Below are positions 46,897 to 55,660 of a stretch of 64,000 nucleotides of DNA, in pieces. The notes under the pieces were generated by a model, which saw only the letters and a list, made by a program, of their open reading frames with translations, had not been told where the DNA came from and did no database searches. A program made the translations under genes and the position numbers. The stretch is from contig NZ_CP092483.1 of the NCBI RefSeq assembly GCF_022429625.1, positions 3,224,001 to 3,288,000 on the forward strand, written 5' to 3'. Numbering within the stretch: position 1 is the first letter of the stretch; every line of letters begins with the position of its first letter. This stretch comes from Devosia lacusdianchii (lineage in GTDB: Bacteria; Pseudomonadota; Alphaproteobacteria; Rhizobiales; Devosiaceae).

Positions 46897-48174
46897 TCAT
46901 GAGCGGGCGAGAATATCCTTGGCGCCGGCAACCAATTGCTCGCCGCCTTCCTGCGGCGTCTTGGCCCCGAAACCGATTTCCTGGCTCAGTGTCCGCAGCA
47001 GCGATAGATCGATTTCGCCCGCCGCGGCTGGCGGCGGCGGCGGAATGTCGCCCATCAACGGCCCCAGATTGTCGAAGAAGTCGATGGTGACGCGCTCCAA
47101 GTCGGAGAGATCGCCGACGATGTGTTCGCGGGACGCGGCCGAACACGGAATGCCACGCTCGAGACCCAGCAGCTTGGCCGCCCCCAGGTCGCGGACGAAG
47201 AAATTCGCCAGATCCACCGCACGGTCCTTGGCGGTCGAGTTCTGCGACAGCGTCCAGAACATGGTGGGCTTGCGATAATGCCCGCCCGCCCCACCGGCCT
47301 CGGCCAGCGGCATATTGGTGACGGTGAGCTTGTCCTGCGCCAAAGCCTGGTAGGCGATGAGTTCGTTGACGCCGGTAATGCCCGTCGCGGCGCGCCCGGT
47401 GATCAGCATGCTGGTATCGATCGTGCCGGTGGACAGCGCCTGGGTCTCGGCGGTGACGCAAGCCTGCTTGTCGCGCAGATCGGCCCAGAGCGTGAACCAT
47501 TCGGCGGCATCTATAGCCTCGAAAGCCAGCTCACCCTCGGGCGTATAAAGCGCCTTGCCGCGCTGGCGCAGCCAGTTTTCCAGTGCTGGCTCGCTGCCCG
47601 AAGCATCGAGCAGCATCCGCATCTCGCCATTGGCCGCATTGAAGGCCTCCGCCATTCCGGCAAGATCGGCATAGGTCGTGGTGGCGCCCGGAACCGGCAG
47701 TCCGGCCCGCTCGAAGGCGCTGACATTGGTCTGAAGACAGAAGCCGCCTGCCCCCAGGCTCACGCCATAGAGCTTGCCATCGACCTTGCCGGCCGCAACC
47801 TGGTCGGCGTCGAAATCGCCAAGGTCCAACACGTTGCCCAGATAGTCGTCGAGTGGCGCCAAGACGCCGCGCCGGCCGTATTCGACGATATAGCGATAAT
47901 CCATCTGGATCAGGTCAGGCGCATTGCCGCCCGCCATCTGCGTTGCCACCTTGGTCCAGTAATCGTTGAACCCGAGGAATTCACTGGCAACGGCCGCCTC
48001 CCCGCGCGCTTGCTGGAACAGGTCGAACACCGCGAATGTGCGGTCGGCACGCGCCTGCCCGCCCCAGAAGATGGCGCGGAGCGCCTCCTGCTGCGCATGG
48101 GCGAGCCCCGGGAGCACCGACGCCCCCATCAGCGCGGCCGCCCCTTGCAGCCATTGCCTGCGATTGATCGTCAT
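46897..48174 (-). CDS. Sugar ABC transporter substrate-binding protein (family 1), orphan
   Basis: 425-aa extracellular binding protein. The signal has a twin-arginine-like start (NRRQWLQGAAAL) and AHAQ cleavage, so Tat export is possible. The mature part is family 1: AIFWGGQARADRTF, AGGNAPDLIQMDYRYI and a repeated Gly/Ala core. Its start overlaps the AraC gene stop (ATGA). No permease or ATPase follows: the next genes are the DNA-repair pair. It must work with a distant transporter, or be a remnant of one. Confidence 0.87.
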   Translation of the reverse strand: MTINRRQWLQGAAALMGASVLPGLAHAQQEALRAIFWGGQARADRTFAVFDLFQQARGEAAVASEFLGFNDYWTKVATQMAGGNAPDLIQMDYRYIVEYGRRGVLAPLDDYLGNVLDLGDFDADQVAAGKVDGKLYGVSLGAGGFCLQTNVSAFERAGLPVPGATTTYADLAGMAEAFNAANGEMRMLLDASGSEPALENWLRQRGKALYTPEGELAFEAIDAAEWFTLWADLRDKQACVTAETQALSTGTIDTSMLITGRAATGITGVNELIAYQALAQDKLTVTNMPLAEAGGAGGHYRKPTMFWTLSQNSTAKDRAVDLANFFVRDLGAAKLLGLERGIPCSAASREHIVGDLSDLERVTIDFFDNLGPLMGDIPPPPPAAAGEIDLSLLRTLSQEIGFGAKTPQEGGEQLVAGAKDILARS

Positions 48175-49034
48175 TTCGTCTCCTCCTGGCTCTTTTGAGC
48201 ATTGATCTGGGCGAGCTGCCGGTCCTCTCCCGGCGTCGTGCCGAAATAGGATTTGTACTGGCGCGAGAAATACTGCGTGCTCGAATAGCCCAGCAGCGAG
48301 CAGATCTCGCCGATGCTCATCGAGGTGGTCTGCAACAGGTCGCGCGCCTTGAGCAGCTTGGTCGATTTGACGAAACGCGCCGGGCTGACCCCGAATAACC
48401 GCCGGAAGGTGCGGGTGAAATGCGACCGGCTGCGAAAGACATGGTCCGCCAGCTCGGCGATATCGTCATGTTCGGCCGGCATTTCGAGCACCTTGTTGGC
48501 CAGTTCAATGACGTCGCGATCGAGGCGCGACGTCGGCGCATCCGATTGCTGCATCTGCCGGGCCGCCGCATGCAGATCGTCGAGGACGGCCCGTAGCAGC
48601 GTCGCCGCGCGCCGGCCGGTATCAGCCATGCCCGCCAGCTCCGCTGCATGCAATTGCACGATCTTGCGCGTCACCGCGTCGATGAACAGGAAGTCGGGCG
48701 TCCAGCACCAGACCGGCGGCAGTGGCGCGTCCGAACCGGCATAGCTATAGTTGAGAAACGTCACCCCCAGCCGGTTGGCCGGGTTGTGGCTGGCCTGATA
48801 GACGCCATCGGGCCGCATCACACAGATCATGCCCGGCACCAGCGCAATCCGCTCACCCGCCGGCGTCAGCAAGTCCCCCTCGCCGGCCCAGATGAACCAG
48901 ATCCGGTAATTGTCCTTTTTGGACGCATCCGAGGTGAAGCTCCAGGATGGGTCGCACAGCATGCGCCCCACCGGCGCCCGCAACACGACGCCCGGGACAT
49001 CCGAACCTGCTTCATCGGAAATGGCGGGGTTCAA
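48171..49034 (-). CDS. AraC-family transcriptional regulator
   Basis: 287-aa regulator with an N-terminal cupin-like sensor (WSFTSDASKKDNYRIWFIWAGEGDL, VMRPDGVYQASHNPANRLGVTFLNY) and a C-terminal AraC double helix-turn-helix (FRSRSHFTRTFRRLFGVSPARFV ... LLGYSSTQYFSRQYKSYFGTTP). The probable start is TTG at 49034, which overlaps the phyH stop as TTGA; the first ATG comes only 30 codons in. Overlaps on both sides show it belongs to the phyH-araC-receptor operon, which it may control. Confidence 0.8.
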   Translation of the reverse strand: MNPAISDEAGSDVPGVVLRAPVGRMLCDPSWSFTSDASKKDNYRIWFIWAGEGDLLTPAGERIALVPGMICVMRPDGVYQASHNPANRLGVTFLNYSYAGSDAPLPPVWCWTPDFLFIDAVTRKIVQLHAAELAGMADTGRRAATLLRAVLDDLHAAARQMQQSDAPTSRLDRDVIELANKVLEMPAEHDDIAELADHVFRSRSHFTRTFRRLFGVSPARFVKSTKLLKARDLLQTTSMSIGEICSLLGYSSTQYFSRQYKSYFGTTPGEDRQLAQINAQKSQEETK

Positions 49035-49876
49035 CAGGTTGCGCCGGCCCCCTCGCCGCCAAAAATCGCCAGGCGTTCGGCCGGGTCGCTGGGTCGAGCC
49101 TGCTGGTCCATGTAGTGAAACTGCAGGGCTCGCCGCCGCTGCCCCGAATTGTTCGACGGCGTGCCATGCGGAAGCAGCCCGTCGAAGAACATGCCGTCGC
49201 CTGGCCGGAGCGGAAACGCCACCGAGCGCTGGCCGGCCATGTCGGTGTCGCAGATTTGCCAGTCCCGCCGGCGGAAATGGTGCATCGGCCCGGCCAGGTG
49301 GCCGCCATCGAGCACCTGCATGCAGCCATTGGCAATGGTCGCCTCGTCCACCGCGATCCACACCCCGACAATGCGGGTGCCCAGCGGATAGTCGAAAAAG
49401 GCGTGGTCCTGATGCCAGGGCTTTTCGCGCCCGCCATGCGGGGGCTTCAGCAGCGCCATGTCCTGGAACAGTCGCACGTCGCGATCGAGCAGGTGCCGGC
49501 AGATCGCGCCGATCCGCTCGCCCAGCGCGATCTGCGCCAGCCGATCCTCATACGGCACGAAATCGTAGAGCTTGCGCACCGCATCATAGCGCTCCTGCGC
49601 GCTCATCTGCTCGACGCTATCCTGATAGCTCTTCTCATAGGACACACCTGAAAACACCGGCACGCGGCCATAGATCAGGTCGTCGATCGCATTCTTGGCA
49701 TCGTCCAGTTCGCGCGCATCCAGCAGGCCGGTGACCGAGAGCCAACCATGCTGGCGGTAGTGGCTCCGCGACGCCTCGGTCAGCGCTTCGGCGATCTCGA
49801 CGCGCGGCGCCACCGCCTGCGGATCATAGAGCCCCTCCTGATAGGTCCCACCCTGTTCCTGGTCGAATTGCAGCAT
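49031..49876 (-). CDS. Phytanoyl-CoA dioxygenase (PhyH) family protein
   Basis: 281-aa Fe(II)/2-oxoglutarate dioxygenase. The metal-binding His-x-Asp is in KPWHQDHAFFDYPLG, and the distal His in GLLPHGTPSNNSGQRRRALQFHY with the 2-oxoglutarate Arg nearby. No signal peptide. It leads an operon with an AraC regulator and a sugar receptor, which hints at hydroxylation of a small imported solute; the substrate is unknown. ATG 49876 is used; a start nine codons upstream is less likely. Confidence 0.85.
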   Translation of the reverse strand: MLQFDQEQGGTYQEGLYDPQAVAPRVEIAEALTEASRSHYRQHGWLSVTGLLDARELDDAKNAIDDLIYGRVPVFSGVSYEKSYQDSVEQMSAQERYDAVRKLYDFVPYEDRLAQIALGERIGAICRHLLDRDVRLFQDMALLKPPHGGREKPWHQDHAFFDYPLGTRIVGVWIAVDEATIANGCMQVLDGGHLAGPMHHFRRRDWQICDTDMAGQRSVAFPLRPGDGMFFDGLLPHGTPSNNSGQRRRALQFHYMDQQARPSDPAERLAIFGGEGAGATC

Positions 49877-50137
49877 CGTTCCGCCCATCCCTGTCCGCGT
49901 CATTGTCGCGTCACTGGCATGGATGTTGGTTCAAATATCCCGCAAAACCAAGGCTACGAAGGCGGCAGAGTTGTGCACGATTCGCGCATAGTGCACCTTG
50001 ATCGCCAGTCAGGGTCGGGCCGATCGTTCGAAAATCGACACCAGTCTGTTGGAATTGTCGCGCTGCACAAACCAAGGGCCATCGACTACATCTTGATCAA
50101 CGGAGCGCGATACCTCGCGCCAATCAGGAGACACACC
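49877..50137. promoter_or_regulatory. Divergent promoter region phyH / VOC dioxygenase
   Basis: 261 bases between divergent genes, so both promoters should lie here. GCACGATTCGCGCATAGTGC near 49976-49995 contains the imperfect inverted repeat GCAC...GTGC with a GCGC centre that could be an AraC-type site, but I cannot confirm it. Confidence 0.35.
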
Positions 50138-51088
50138 ATGACACTCGAACTCGGAGGCATCCATCACCTCACCGCGGTTACCGCAGAAGCGAAGAAGAAC
50201 CTCGCATTCTATACCCAGACCCTGGGCATGCGGCTGATCAAGAAGACCGTCAACCAGGACGACACCACGGCCTATCACCTGTTCTATGGCGACGGCGTGG
50301 CCTCGCCCGGCGCCGACCTGACGTTCTTCGATTTCGACGCCCCGCGCGAAAGCCGTGGCAACCACACGGTTGGCCGCACCGGCCTGCGTGTCGATAGCGA
50401 GGACAGCCTGAACTGGTGGAAGAACCACCTGCAGAACCACAATGTCGGAACCAGTGCCATCAAGGAACGCAATGGCCAGCTTTCGCTCGACTTCGAGGAT
50501 TTCGAAGGTCAGCGCTTCCGCATGGTCATCGACAGCGCAAACAAGGTGGTGCCCTGGGCCAGGTCGCCCGTACCCGCGGATCGGCAGATCATCGGCCTTG
50601 GCCCCATCACCCTGTCGGTGCCGCGTCTCGACCGCACCGAAGCCGTGCTGACCCAGGTAATGAACATGCGCAAGGTTCGGGAATACCCGACCACCAGCCA
50701 CACCCCGGAAACCCACGTGTTCGAAATGGGCCCCGGTGGCCCGGGCGCTGAAATCCACGTGGCGGTCGACCCGAGCCTGCCCATGGCCCGGCCAGGAGCC
50801 GGTGGCGTGCACCACGTCGCCTTCCGCACACCGGACCAGGATAGCCTGCGCCAATGGATCGAACGGGTGACCCAGGCGGGCATTCGCTCGAGCGGAGAAG
50901 TCGAGCGCTTCTACTTCACCTCGCTCTACTTCCGCGAGCCCAATGGCATCCTGTTCGAGATCGCCACCGACGTCCCCGGCTTCGCCGCCGACGAGCCGAT
51001 GGAAACCCTGGGCGAAAGCCTGGCCCTGCCGCCCTTCCTTGAAGGCCGCCGCGCCAGCATCGAAGCCGGGCTGAAACCGCTGGTTTGA
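50138..51088 (+). CDS. Ring-cleaving dioxygenase of the VOC family (MhqO/glyoxalase-like)
   Basis: 316-aa protein of two vicinal-oxygen-chelate repeats. Each begins with a beta-strand plus His: GGIHHLTAVTAEAKKNLAFYTQTLGMRL and the C-terminal GGVHHVAFRTPDQDSLRQW. The Glu ligand is in FREPNGILFEIATDVPGF. It resembles MhqO/MhqA-type hydroquinone or catechol dioxygenases. Start ATG 50138 with CAGGAG upstream. A paired palindrome follows the gene. Confidence 0.85.
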   Translation: MTLELGGIHHLTAVTAEAKKNLAFYTQTLGMRLIKKTVNQDDTTAYHLFYGDGVASPGADLTFFDFDAPRESRGNHTVGRTGLRVDSEDSLNWWKNHLQNHNVGTSAIKERNGQLSLDFEDFEGQRFRMVIDSANKVVPWARSPVPADRQIIGLGPITLSVPRLDRTEAVLTQVMNMRKVREYPTTSHTPETHVFEMGPGGPGAEIHVAVDPSLPMARPGAGGVHHVAFRTPDQDSLRQWIERVTQAGIRSSGEVERFYFTSLYFREPNGILFEIATDVPGFAADEPMETLGESLALPPFLEGRRASIEAGLKPLV

Positions 51089-51127
51089 AATGCGTGGGTG
51101 GAGCTGGATGAGCCCCACCCACAATCG

Positions 51128-51206
51128 CTTCCTCCGGACTTGATCCGCGGGTCACTGGCAACACCTGCTGCACAATGAGAGACCCCCGGATCAAGTCCGG
51201 GGGAAG
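51128..51206. repeat. Paired palindromic repeat, family A copy 3
   Basis: CCTCCGGACTTGATCCGCGG at 51131 and CCCCGGATCAAGTCCGGGG within 51183-51203, about 32 nt apart. It lies between the VOC dioxygenase and the convergent VWA gene and is likely a shared 3' element. Confidence 0.8.
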
Positions 51207-51242
51207 CGGTTGTGAATGCGATGGATCCGTGGCAACCCGCTA

Positions 51243-53411
51243 CTACTGCGCGGGCGTCCCTTCGACCATGGGCACCGTGACGTCGATATCCGGCGCTGGC
51301 GCCTTGGCATCCGGCTCCAGCATCGCCGCAGTCTTGATCAGCTGGATGAACTCGGCGCGATAGCCGCTTTCGTCCTCGCCACGGCCCGAACGCGCAAGGT
51401 CGGCGATTTCCGTCCACTTCATGGCGGTGCCGTAATTGCTGTCCTTGAGCTTCTGCCCGAAGGCGGCCACGGCAGCGGCAAACCGCATGTCGTCGCTCAC
51501 CGCACCAATATCGCCATAGACCACGTCGGATGTCACTGGCTGCTCGATGAGCTGGCTGACATCGCTCTCGGGCAGCTTGTAGCGCATCTTGAGGAAGGCG
51601 ATCTCACCGCCGTCAGAAGCAGCCGCCTCGGCAGTCTGGCCGTAGCGCAGCGGATCGACAAGCTCGGCGCCAGAACCGACCGGGGTAATCTCATAGATCG
51701 CCGTCACCGTATGACCGGCACCGATATCGCCGGCATCGACCGCGTCGTTGTTGAAGTCCTCGCGGTTAAGCGCCCGGGTCTCGTAGCCGATGAGGCGGTA
51801 TTCAGCCACCACGGCCGGGTTGAACTCGACCTGGATTTTCACATCCTTGGCGATCATTTCGAGCGTCGAGCCGCCCTCTTCCACCAGCACCTTCTGGGCC
51901 TCGCGGAAGTTCGAGATATAGGCGGCGTTGCCGTTGCCGTTCTGGGCCAGCGCCTGCATCGTGTCGTCGCCCAGATTGCCCTGGCCGAAGCCGAGCACGG
52001 AGAGCGTCACGCCGCTGTCGCGCTTGCCCTTGATGAAGGTTTCGAGTTCCTCGAGGTCCTCGATGCCAACATTGAAGTCGCCATCGGTGGCCAGGATCAC
52101 GCGGTTGGTCCCATTGGCCACCCTGGCCTGCTCGGCCAGCCGGTAGGCCAGCTCGATCCCCTCTGCGCCTGCCGTGCTGCCGCCGGCCGCCAGATTGTCG
52201 AGCGCCGTCAGGATTTTGGCCTTGTCCGTCGCCGCGGTCGGCTCCAGCACCACGCCGGCCGATCCGGCATAGACCACGATCGATACCGTATCATTGGCCG
52301 AGAGCTGGTCGACCAAGAGGCCAAAAGCACGCTTCAGCAGCGGCAGCTTGTCCGGCTCGTCCATCGATCCCGACGTGTCGATCAGGAACACCAGATTGCT
52401 CGCCTTGTCCTCGGTAACCGGGGGCACATAGCCCTTGATACCGATATGCAGCAGCTGCGTCTTGGCGTTCCAAGGCGTCGGATAGACCGCCATGGTCGGC
52501 TTGAACGGCGCCTGGGCGCTGTCGGCAGCGGCATAATCATAGGGGAAGTAGTTGATCATCTCCTCGATGCGCACCGCATCGGGTTCGGGGATGTAACCAT
52601 CTTCCAGCATCCGCCGGACATAGGAATAGCTGGCGGTGTCGACGTCGATCGAGAAGGTCGAAACCGGATCGGTCGCCGTCACTTTGAGCGGCTGCTCATC
52701 GAAATCGGTAAACTCGTCACCCGACGGATCAAGCGGCGCGGCCGATGCCGGCTGCTCGAGATAGTAGGAGTCGGTCGTCATCCCGCCGTTCGGCGCGATG
52801 GTCGTCGGCGCCGCACTCATCTCCATCGTTGGCCCCGGAGCAGGCTGAGCCCCAAACTGCTGGCGGGCCAGCGCATCATCGGCAACGTTGGACGCAGCGG
52901 CGGTACTGCGCGAGCGTTCGTCCTTGGTCATCGGCTCGGGCGCCGTGGCAGCATCGGCCTCGGTTTCCGCCGCCAGCGACTCGGCAACTTCAGCGGGAGC
53001 CGGCGCAGGAGCGATCGGCGCCTGCGGCCGAGTTGGAGCGGCCTCCACCGCGACCGGCTCGACCGGTGCGGGGCGGGTGCTGACCGCCGGGGTGTGGGTC
53101 GGGGTCATCGACGTGGTCGTATAGAGCTGGTAGCCGAGCGGCAGGATCAAGAGTGCGAAAGCGGCCGTGCCGATTGGGATACGCATGTCCATGATCGATT
53201 TCCCTTTCAAGGAAGTGATGATGGACGTGAGACGCTGGCCCCAAATATTTCCTTGGGGTGCCACGACAGATTTTTTTTCGACCTCGATTTTTGCCGCCTC
53301 GAAGGCCGCCATGCCAGCCGCAAGCGCCCGCTTTCTCGCTTCCGCGCGCGGGTCAGGCGCCGTAGCACCTTTCAGCTTGTTGAACGGATCGTCTTGCATA
53401 TCATCGCTCAT
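51243..53411 (-). CDS. VWA-domain protein (YfbK-like, DUF3520) cotranscribed with an ECF sigma
   Basis: 722-aa protein. The first 75 residues are charged and cytoplasmic-looking, followed by a membrane span (about residues 78-97, FALLILPLGYQL). A Pro/Ala-rich linker follows, then a YfbK-type N-terminal module (SFSIDVDTASYSYVRRML-like), the VWA domain with the MIDAS motif FLIDTSGSMDEP near residue 345, and a DUF3520-like C-terminus. YfbK is characterised little. The ATG at 53411 overlaps the sigma-factor stop by 4 nt. The short cytoplasmic N-terminus plus a span looks like a membrane anti-sigma arrangement; this is inference. Confidence 0.85.
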   Translation of the reverse strand: MSDDMQDDPFNKLKGATAPDPRAEARKRALAAGMAAFEAAKIEVEKKSVVAPQGNIWGQRLTSIITSLKGKSIMDMRIPIGTAAFALLILPLGYQLYTTTSMTPTHTPAVSTRPAPVEPVAVEAAPTRPQAPIAPAPAPAEVAESLAAETEADAATAPEPMTKDERSRSTAAASNVADDALARQQFGAQPAPGPTMEMSAAPTTIAPNGGMTTDSYYLEQPASAAPLDPSGDEFTDFDEQPLKVTATDPVSTFSIDVDTASYSYVRRMLEDGYIPEPDAVRIEEMINYFPYDYAAADSAQAPFKPTMAVYPTPWNAKTQLLHIGIKGYVPPVTEDKASNLVFLIDTSGSMDEPDKLPLLKRAFGLLVDQLSANDTVSIVVYAGSAGVVLEPTAATDKAKILTALDNLAAGGSTAGAEGIELAYRLAEQARVANGTNRVILATDGDFNVGIEDLEELETFIKGKRDSGVTLSVLGFGQGNLGDDTMQALAQNGNGNAAYISNFREAQKVLVEEGGSTLEMIAKDVKIQVEFNPAVVAEYRLIGYETRALNREDFNNDAVDAGDIGAGHTVTAIYEITPVGSGAELVDPLRYGQTAEAAASDGGEIAFLKMRYKLPESDVSQLIEQPVTSDVVYGDIGAVSDDMRFAAAVAAFGQKLKDSNYGTAMKWTEIADLARSGRGEDESGYRAEFIQLIKTAAMLEPDAKAPAPDIDVTVPMVEGTPAQ

Positions 53412-53977
53412 AGCAGCCCCCTCAGGGTCTTGCGCGCCTCGTGGACATGGAAGGAGACCGTGGCCTCCTTGATGCCCATGATTTCGGCCGCCGCCGCATG
53501 GCTCAATTCCTCCGCATAAACCAGCAGCACCGCGTCGCGCTGCTTTTCAGGCAGTTCCCGCACCGCCGCCCAGAGCTGCCGGCTCGTCGCCGCTTCTTCC
53601 TGCTCGGCCGGCTGATCCTCGGGGGTCACTTCCGCATAGGCGTCGGCATACTTGCCCCGACGCTTACCGGCGCGTTGCATATCGCGCACCGCATTGAGCG
53701 TGATGCGATAGACCCAGCTCGAGAAAGCCGAGCGGCCGTCGAAGCTGGCGATGACGCTACCCAGTTTCACGCACACATCCTGCGCGATGTCCTCGGCGTC
53801 ACTGCGGTTGCCGCACCATTTCCAGGCCGTGCGATAGATGAGGTCATAGTGGTCCTCGATCAGTTCGCCAAAGGCTTCGGCATCGCCGTTTTGTGCACGA
53901 ACGACCAGCGCCCGCGTCATTGCGTTCGCTGGGTCGATCGGTGCTGCGGCAGTCAGTCCCATCACTGGAGCATGCAC
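53408..53977 (-). CDS. ECF-type RNA polymerase sigma factor
   Basis: 189-aa sigma-70-family factor of the extracytoplasmic-function group. Region 2 reads FGELIEDHYDLIYRTAWKWCGNRSDAEDIAQDVCVKL ending in YRITLNAVRDMQR. Region 4 is LPEKQRDAVLLVYAEELSHAAAAEIMGIKEATVSFHVHEARKTL. No canonical anti-sigma gene is adjacent; instead the VWA protein overlaps its end. Upstream is a 94-nt gap to the small membrane-protein gene. Confidence 0.88.
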   Translation of the reverse strand: MHAPVMGLTAAAPIDPANAMTRALVVRAQNGDAEAFGELIEDHYDLIYRTAWKWCGNRSDAEDIAQDVCVKLGSVIASFDGRSAFSSWVYRITLNAVRDMQRAGKRRGKYADAYAEVTPEDQPAEQEEAATSRQLWAAVRELPEKQRDAVLLVYAEELSHAAAAEIMGIKEATVSFHVHEARKTLRGLL

Positions 53978-54071
53978 TCATGCCTTACTTTGGCAGTCAC
54001 TCTAATGGTAAGACGCCGCCGCGCCCCCACTCCTTGGGTGCTGTCCGCAGATTTTTTCAAAGGCCGATCCG

Positions 54072-54263
54072 ATGGACGATGAACCCAAGCCGAACCCCTT
54101 CGCACTGAACCGCGGTCGCGTGGTGTTGCTGATCCTGGGCGCACTTCTGGTTCTCATCGGCATTTCGACCGCCATGGGCGGGCTGTCGTCTTACCAGCAG
54201 CTCAAGGACGCCTCAACCGCCGCCAAGGCCTCAACCGACCCGGCGGCGCCCGCAGCCAACTAA
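54072..54263 (+). CDS. Small single-pass membrane protein
   Basis: 63-aa protein with a hydrophobic span at about residues 17-38 ([21 protein letters not shown]), an acidic N-terminus and an Ala/Ser/Thr-rich tail. No family recognised. It is placed between divergent sigma and convergent mnmA; its 3' end overlaps the mnmA end by 4 nt. The start is plausible but has no strong ribosome site. Confidence 0.5.
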   Translation: MDDEPKPNPFALNRGRVVLLILGALLVLIGISTAMGGLSSYQQLKDASTAAKASTDPAAPAAN

Positions 54264-55411
54264 GCCGCAAACACCGCCGGCACAGCTTCGGCGATAAACC
54301 CGCCGCCCCAGACTTCCGAGGTTGCGGTATCGTCGGCGTAGAATACGCAGGCCTGGCCCGGTGAGATCCCGTACTCGCCCGAGACCAGCGTTACAAACAC
54401 GCTGCCATCGCGCTCCTGGATAACCGCCGGCTGCGGGCCGCGCGTCGAGCGCACCTTGACCTCAAGCGGCGCGCCATTGCCGGCCGAGAGCTCGGCCAGC
54501 GGCCGGTCGCCCAACCAGTTCACGTCGCGCAGCCGCACGGTGTGGGTCTTCAGCGCCTCGCGCGGCCCCACGATCACCCGCCCGGTCTTGTGCTCGAGCT
54601 TGATCACATAAAGCGGCTCGCCAGCGGCAACACCGAGGCCCTTGCGCTGGCCGATCGTGTAATTGACGATCCCCTCATGCGTGCCGAGTACGCGGCCGTC
54701 GAGATGCACGATTTCGCCCTGCGCCACCGCCTCGGGATGCATCTTGCGGATGATATCGGCATACTTGCCCTGCGGCACGAAGCAGATGTCCTGGCTATCG
54801 TGCTTCTCGGCGATTTCGAGTCCCATCTCACGGGCCAGCTCGCGCACCTCGGCCTTGCCCATGCCGCCCAGCGGGAAGCGGAGATAATCGAGCTGCTCCT
54901 GCGTGGTCGCGAACAGGAAATAGGTCTGGTCCCGCTCCGCATCGACCGGGCGGAACAGCTGCCGCCGACCATCCTCGCCTAGCCGCGACTGCACATAGTG
55001 CCCGGTCGCCAGCACGTCGGCGCCGAGGTCGCGCGCCACCTCCATCAGGTCGACAAACTTTACCGACTGATTGCAGGCAATGCACGGCACCGGCGTTTCG
55101 CCCTGCTGATAGGCATTGGCGAAGGGTGCGATGACCGAGCGCTTGAAGCGCTCTTCATAGTCCAGCACGTAGTGGGGAATGCCCAGCGTCGCTGCGACAC
55201 GGCGCGCGTCATGAATATCCTGCCCGGCGCAGCAGGCACCTTTGCGATGGGTGGCTTCGCCGTGATCATAAAGCTGGAGAGTGACGCCAACGACGTCGTA
55301 GCCCTGGCGGGCAAGGAGGCCCGCGACGACCGAAGAATCCACGCCCCCCGACATCGCGACGACGACGCGCGTGTCTTCGGGACGCTTGGCGATATCAAGC
55401 GAGTTCAGCAT
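54260..55411 (-). CDS. mnmA: tRNA 2-thiouridine(34) synthase MnmA
   Basis: 383-aa enzyme that thiolates U34 of Lys, Glu and Gln tRNAs. The PP-loop SGGVDSS sits at residues 21-27. The catalytic cysteines are in [12 protein letters not shown] (about residue 108) and [10 protein letters not shown] (about 208). Typical MnmA segments [18 protein letters not shown] and [11 protein letters not shown] are present. Start ATG 55411; monocistronic, divergent from the flagellar gene cluster. Confidence 0.95.
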   Translation of the reverse strand: MLNSLDIAKRPEDTRVVVAMSGGVDSSVVAGLLARQGYDVVGVTLQLYDHGEATHRKGACCAGQDIHDARRVAATLGIPHYVLDYEERFKRSVIAPFANAYQQGETPVPCIACNQSVKFVDLMEVARDLGADVLATGHYVQSRLGEDGRRQLFRPVDAERDQTYFLFATTQEQLDYLRFPLGGMGKAEVRELAREMGLEIAEKHDSQDICFVPQGKYADIIRKMHPEAVAQGEIVHLDGRVLGTHEGIVNYTIGQRKGLGVAAGEPLYVIKLEHKTGRVIVGPREALKTHTVRLRDVNWLGDRPLAELSAGNGAPLEVKVRSTRGPQPAVIQERDGSVFVTLVSGEYGISPGQACVFYADDTATSEVWGGGFIAEAVPAVFAA

Positions 55412-55501
55412 CTTTCTGGTATCCGGTTGGGTTCAAGGGCCAGCGGACGAATTTCGAGTTCGGGCTCATACGCCTTTCGCGCCCAGCCCGCAACATTTGC
55501 C

Positions 55502-55516
55502 CGGCAGGATTTGCCG
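55502..55516. promoter_or_regulatory. FlbD-binding-like (ftr-like) palindrome upstream of fliK
   Basis: CGGCAGGATTTGCCG: perfect CGGCA/TGCCG arms with a 5-nt centre, about 100 bp upstream of the sigma-54 promoter at 55602. Position and arms resemble enhancer-type flagellar elements bound by FlbD in Caulobacter; the identity is inferred. Confidence 0.5.
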
Positions 55517-55601
55517 CCTCGTCATTCCATGCCGGCCGGCAGGCCAGCGCGTGAGCCGACCAATCCTTTGAAATCGCTGCATTTCTACCGATGACGCCAA
55601 G

Positions 55602-55618
55602 TTGGCAGGGCCCTTGCA
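55602..55618 (+). promoter_or_regulatory. Sigma-54 promoter of fliK-flgD
   Basis: TTGGCAGGGCCCTTGCA: the -24 GG and -12 GC elements of TGGCAyr-N4-TTGCW with correct spacing; only the C after TGGCA is G. Transcription would start near 55629, about 32 nt before the fliK GTG. A sigma-54 activator gene (flbD) lies 7.6 kb downstream. Confidence 0.7.
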
Positions 55619-55660
55619 TCACCATTGGCGGATTAGTCTCATTTTCGCGAGGCCGCTTAC

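Noticed and set aside
51216..53519. 767-aa open frame on the plus strand opposite the VWA gene
   Set aside because: It mirrors a well-supported gene, has no recognisable domain and shows the His/Arg/Gly-rich composition typical of antisense frames in GC-rich DNA.
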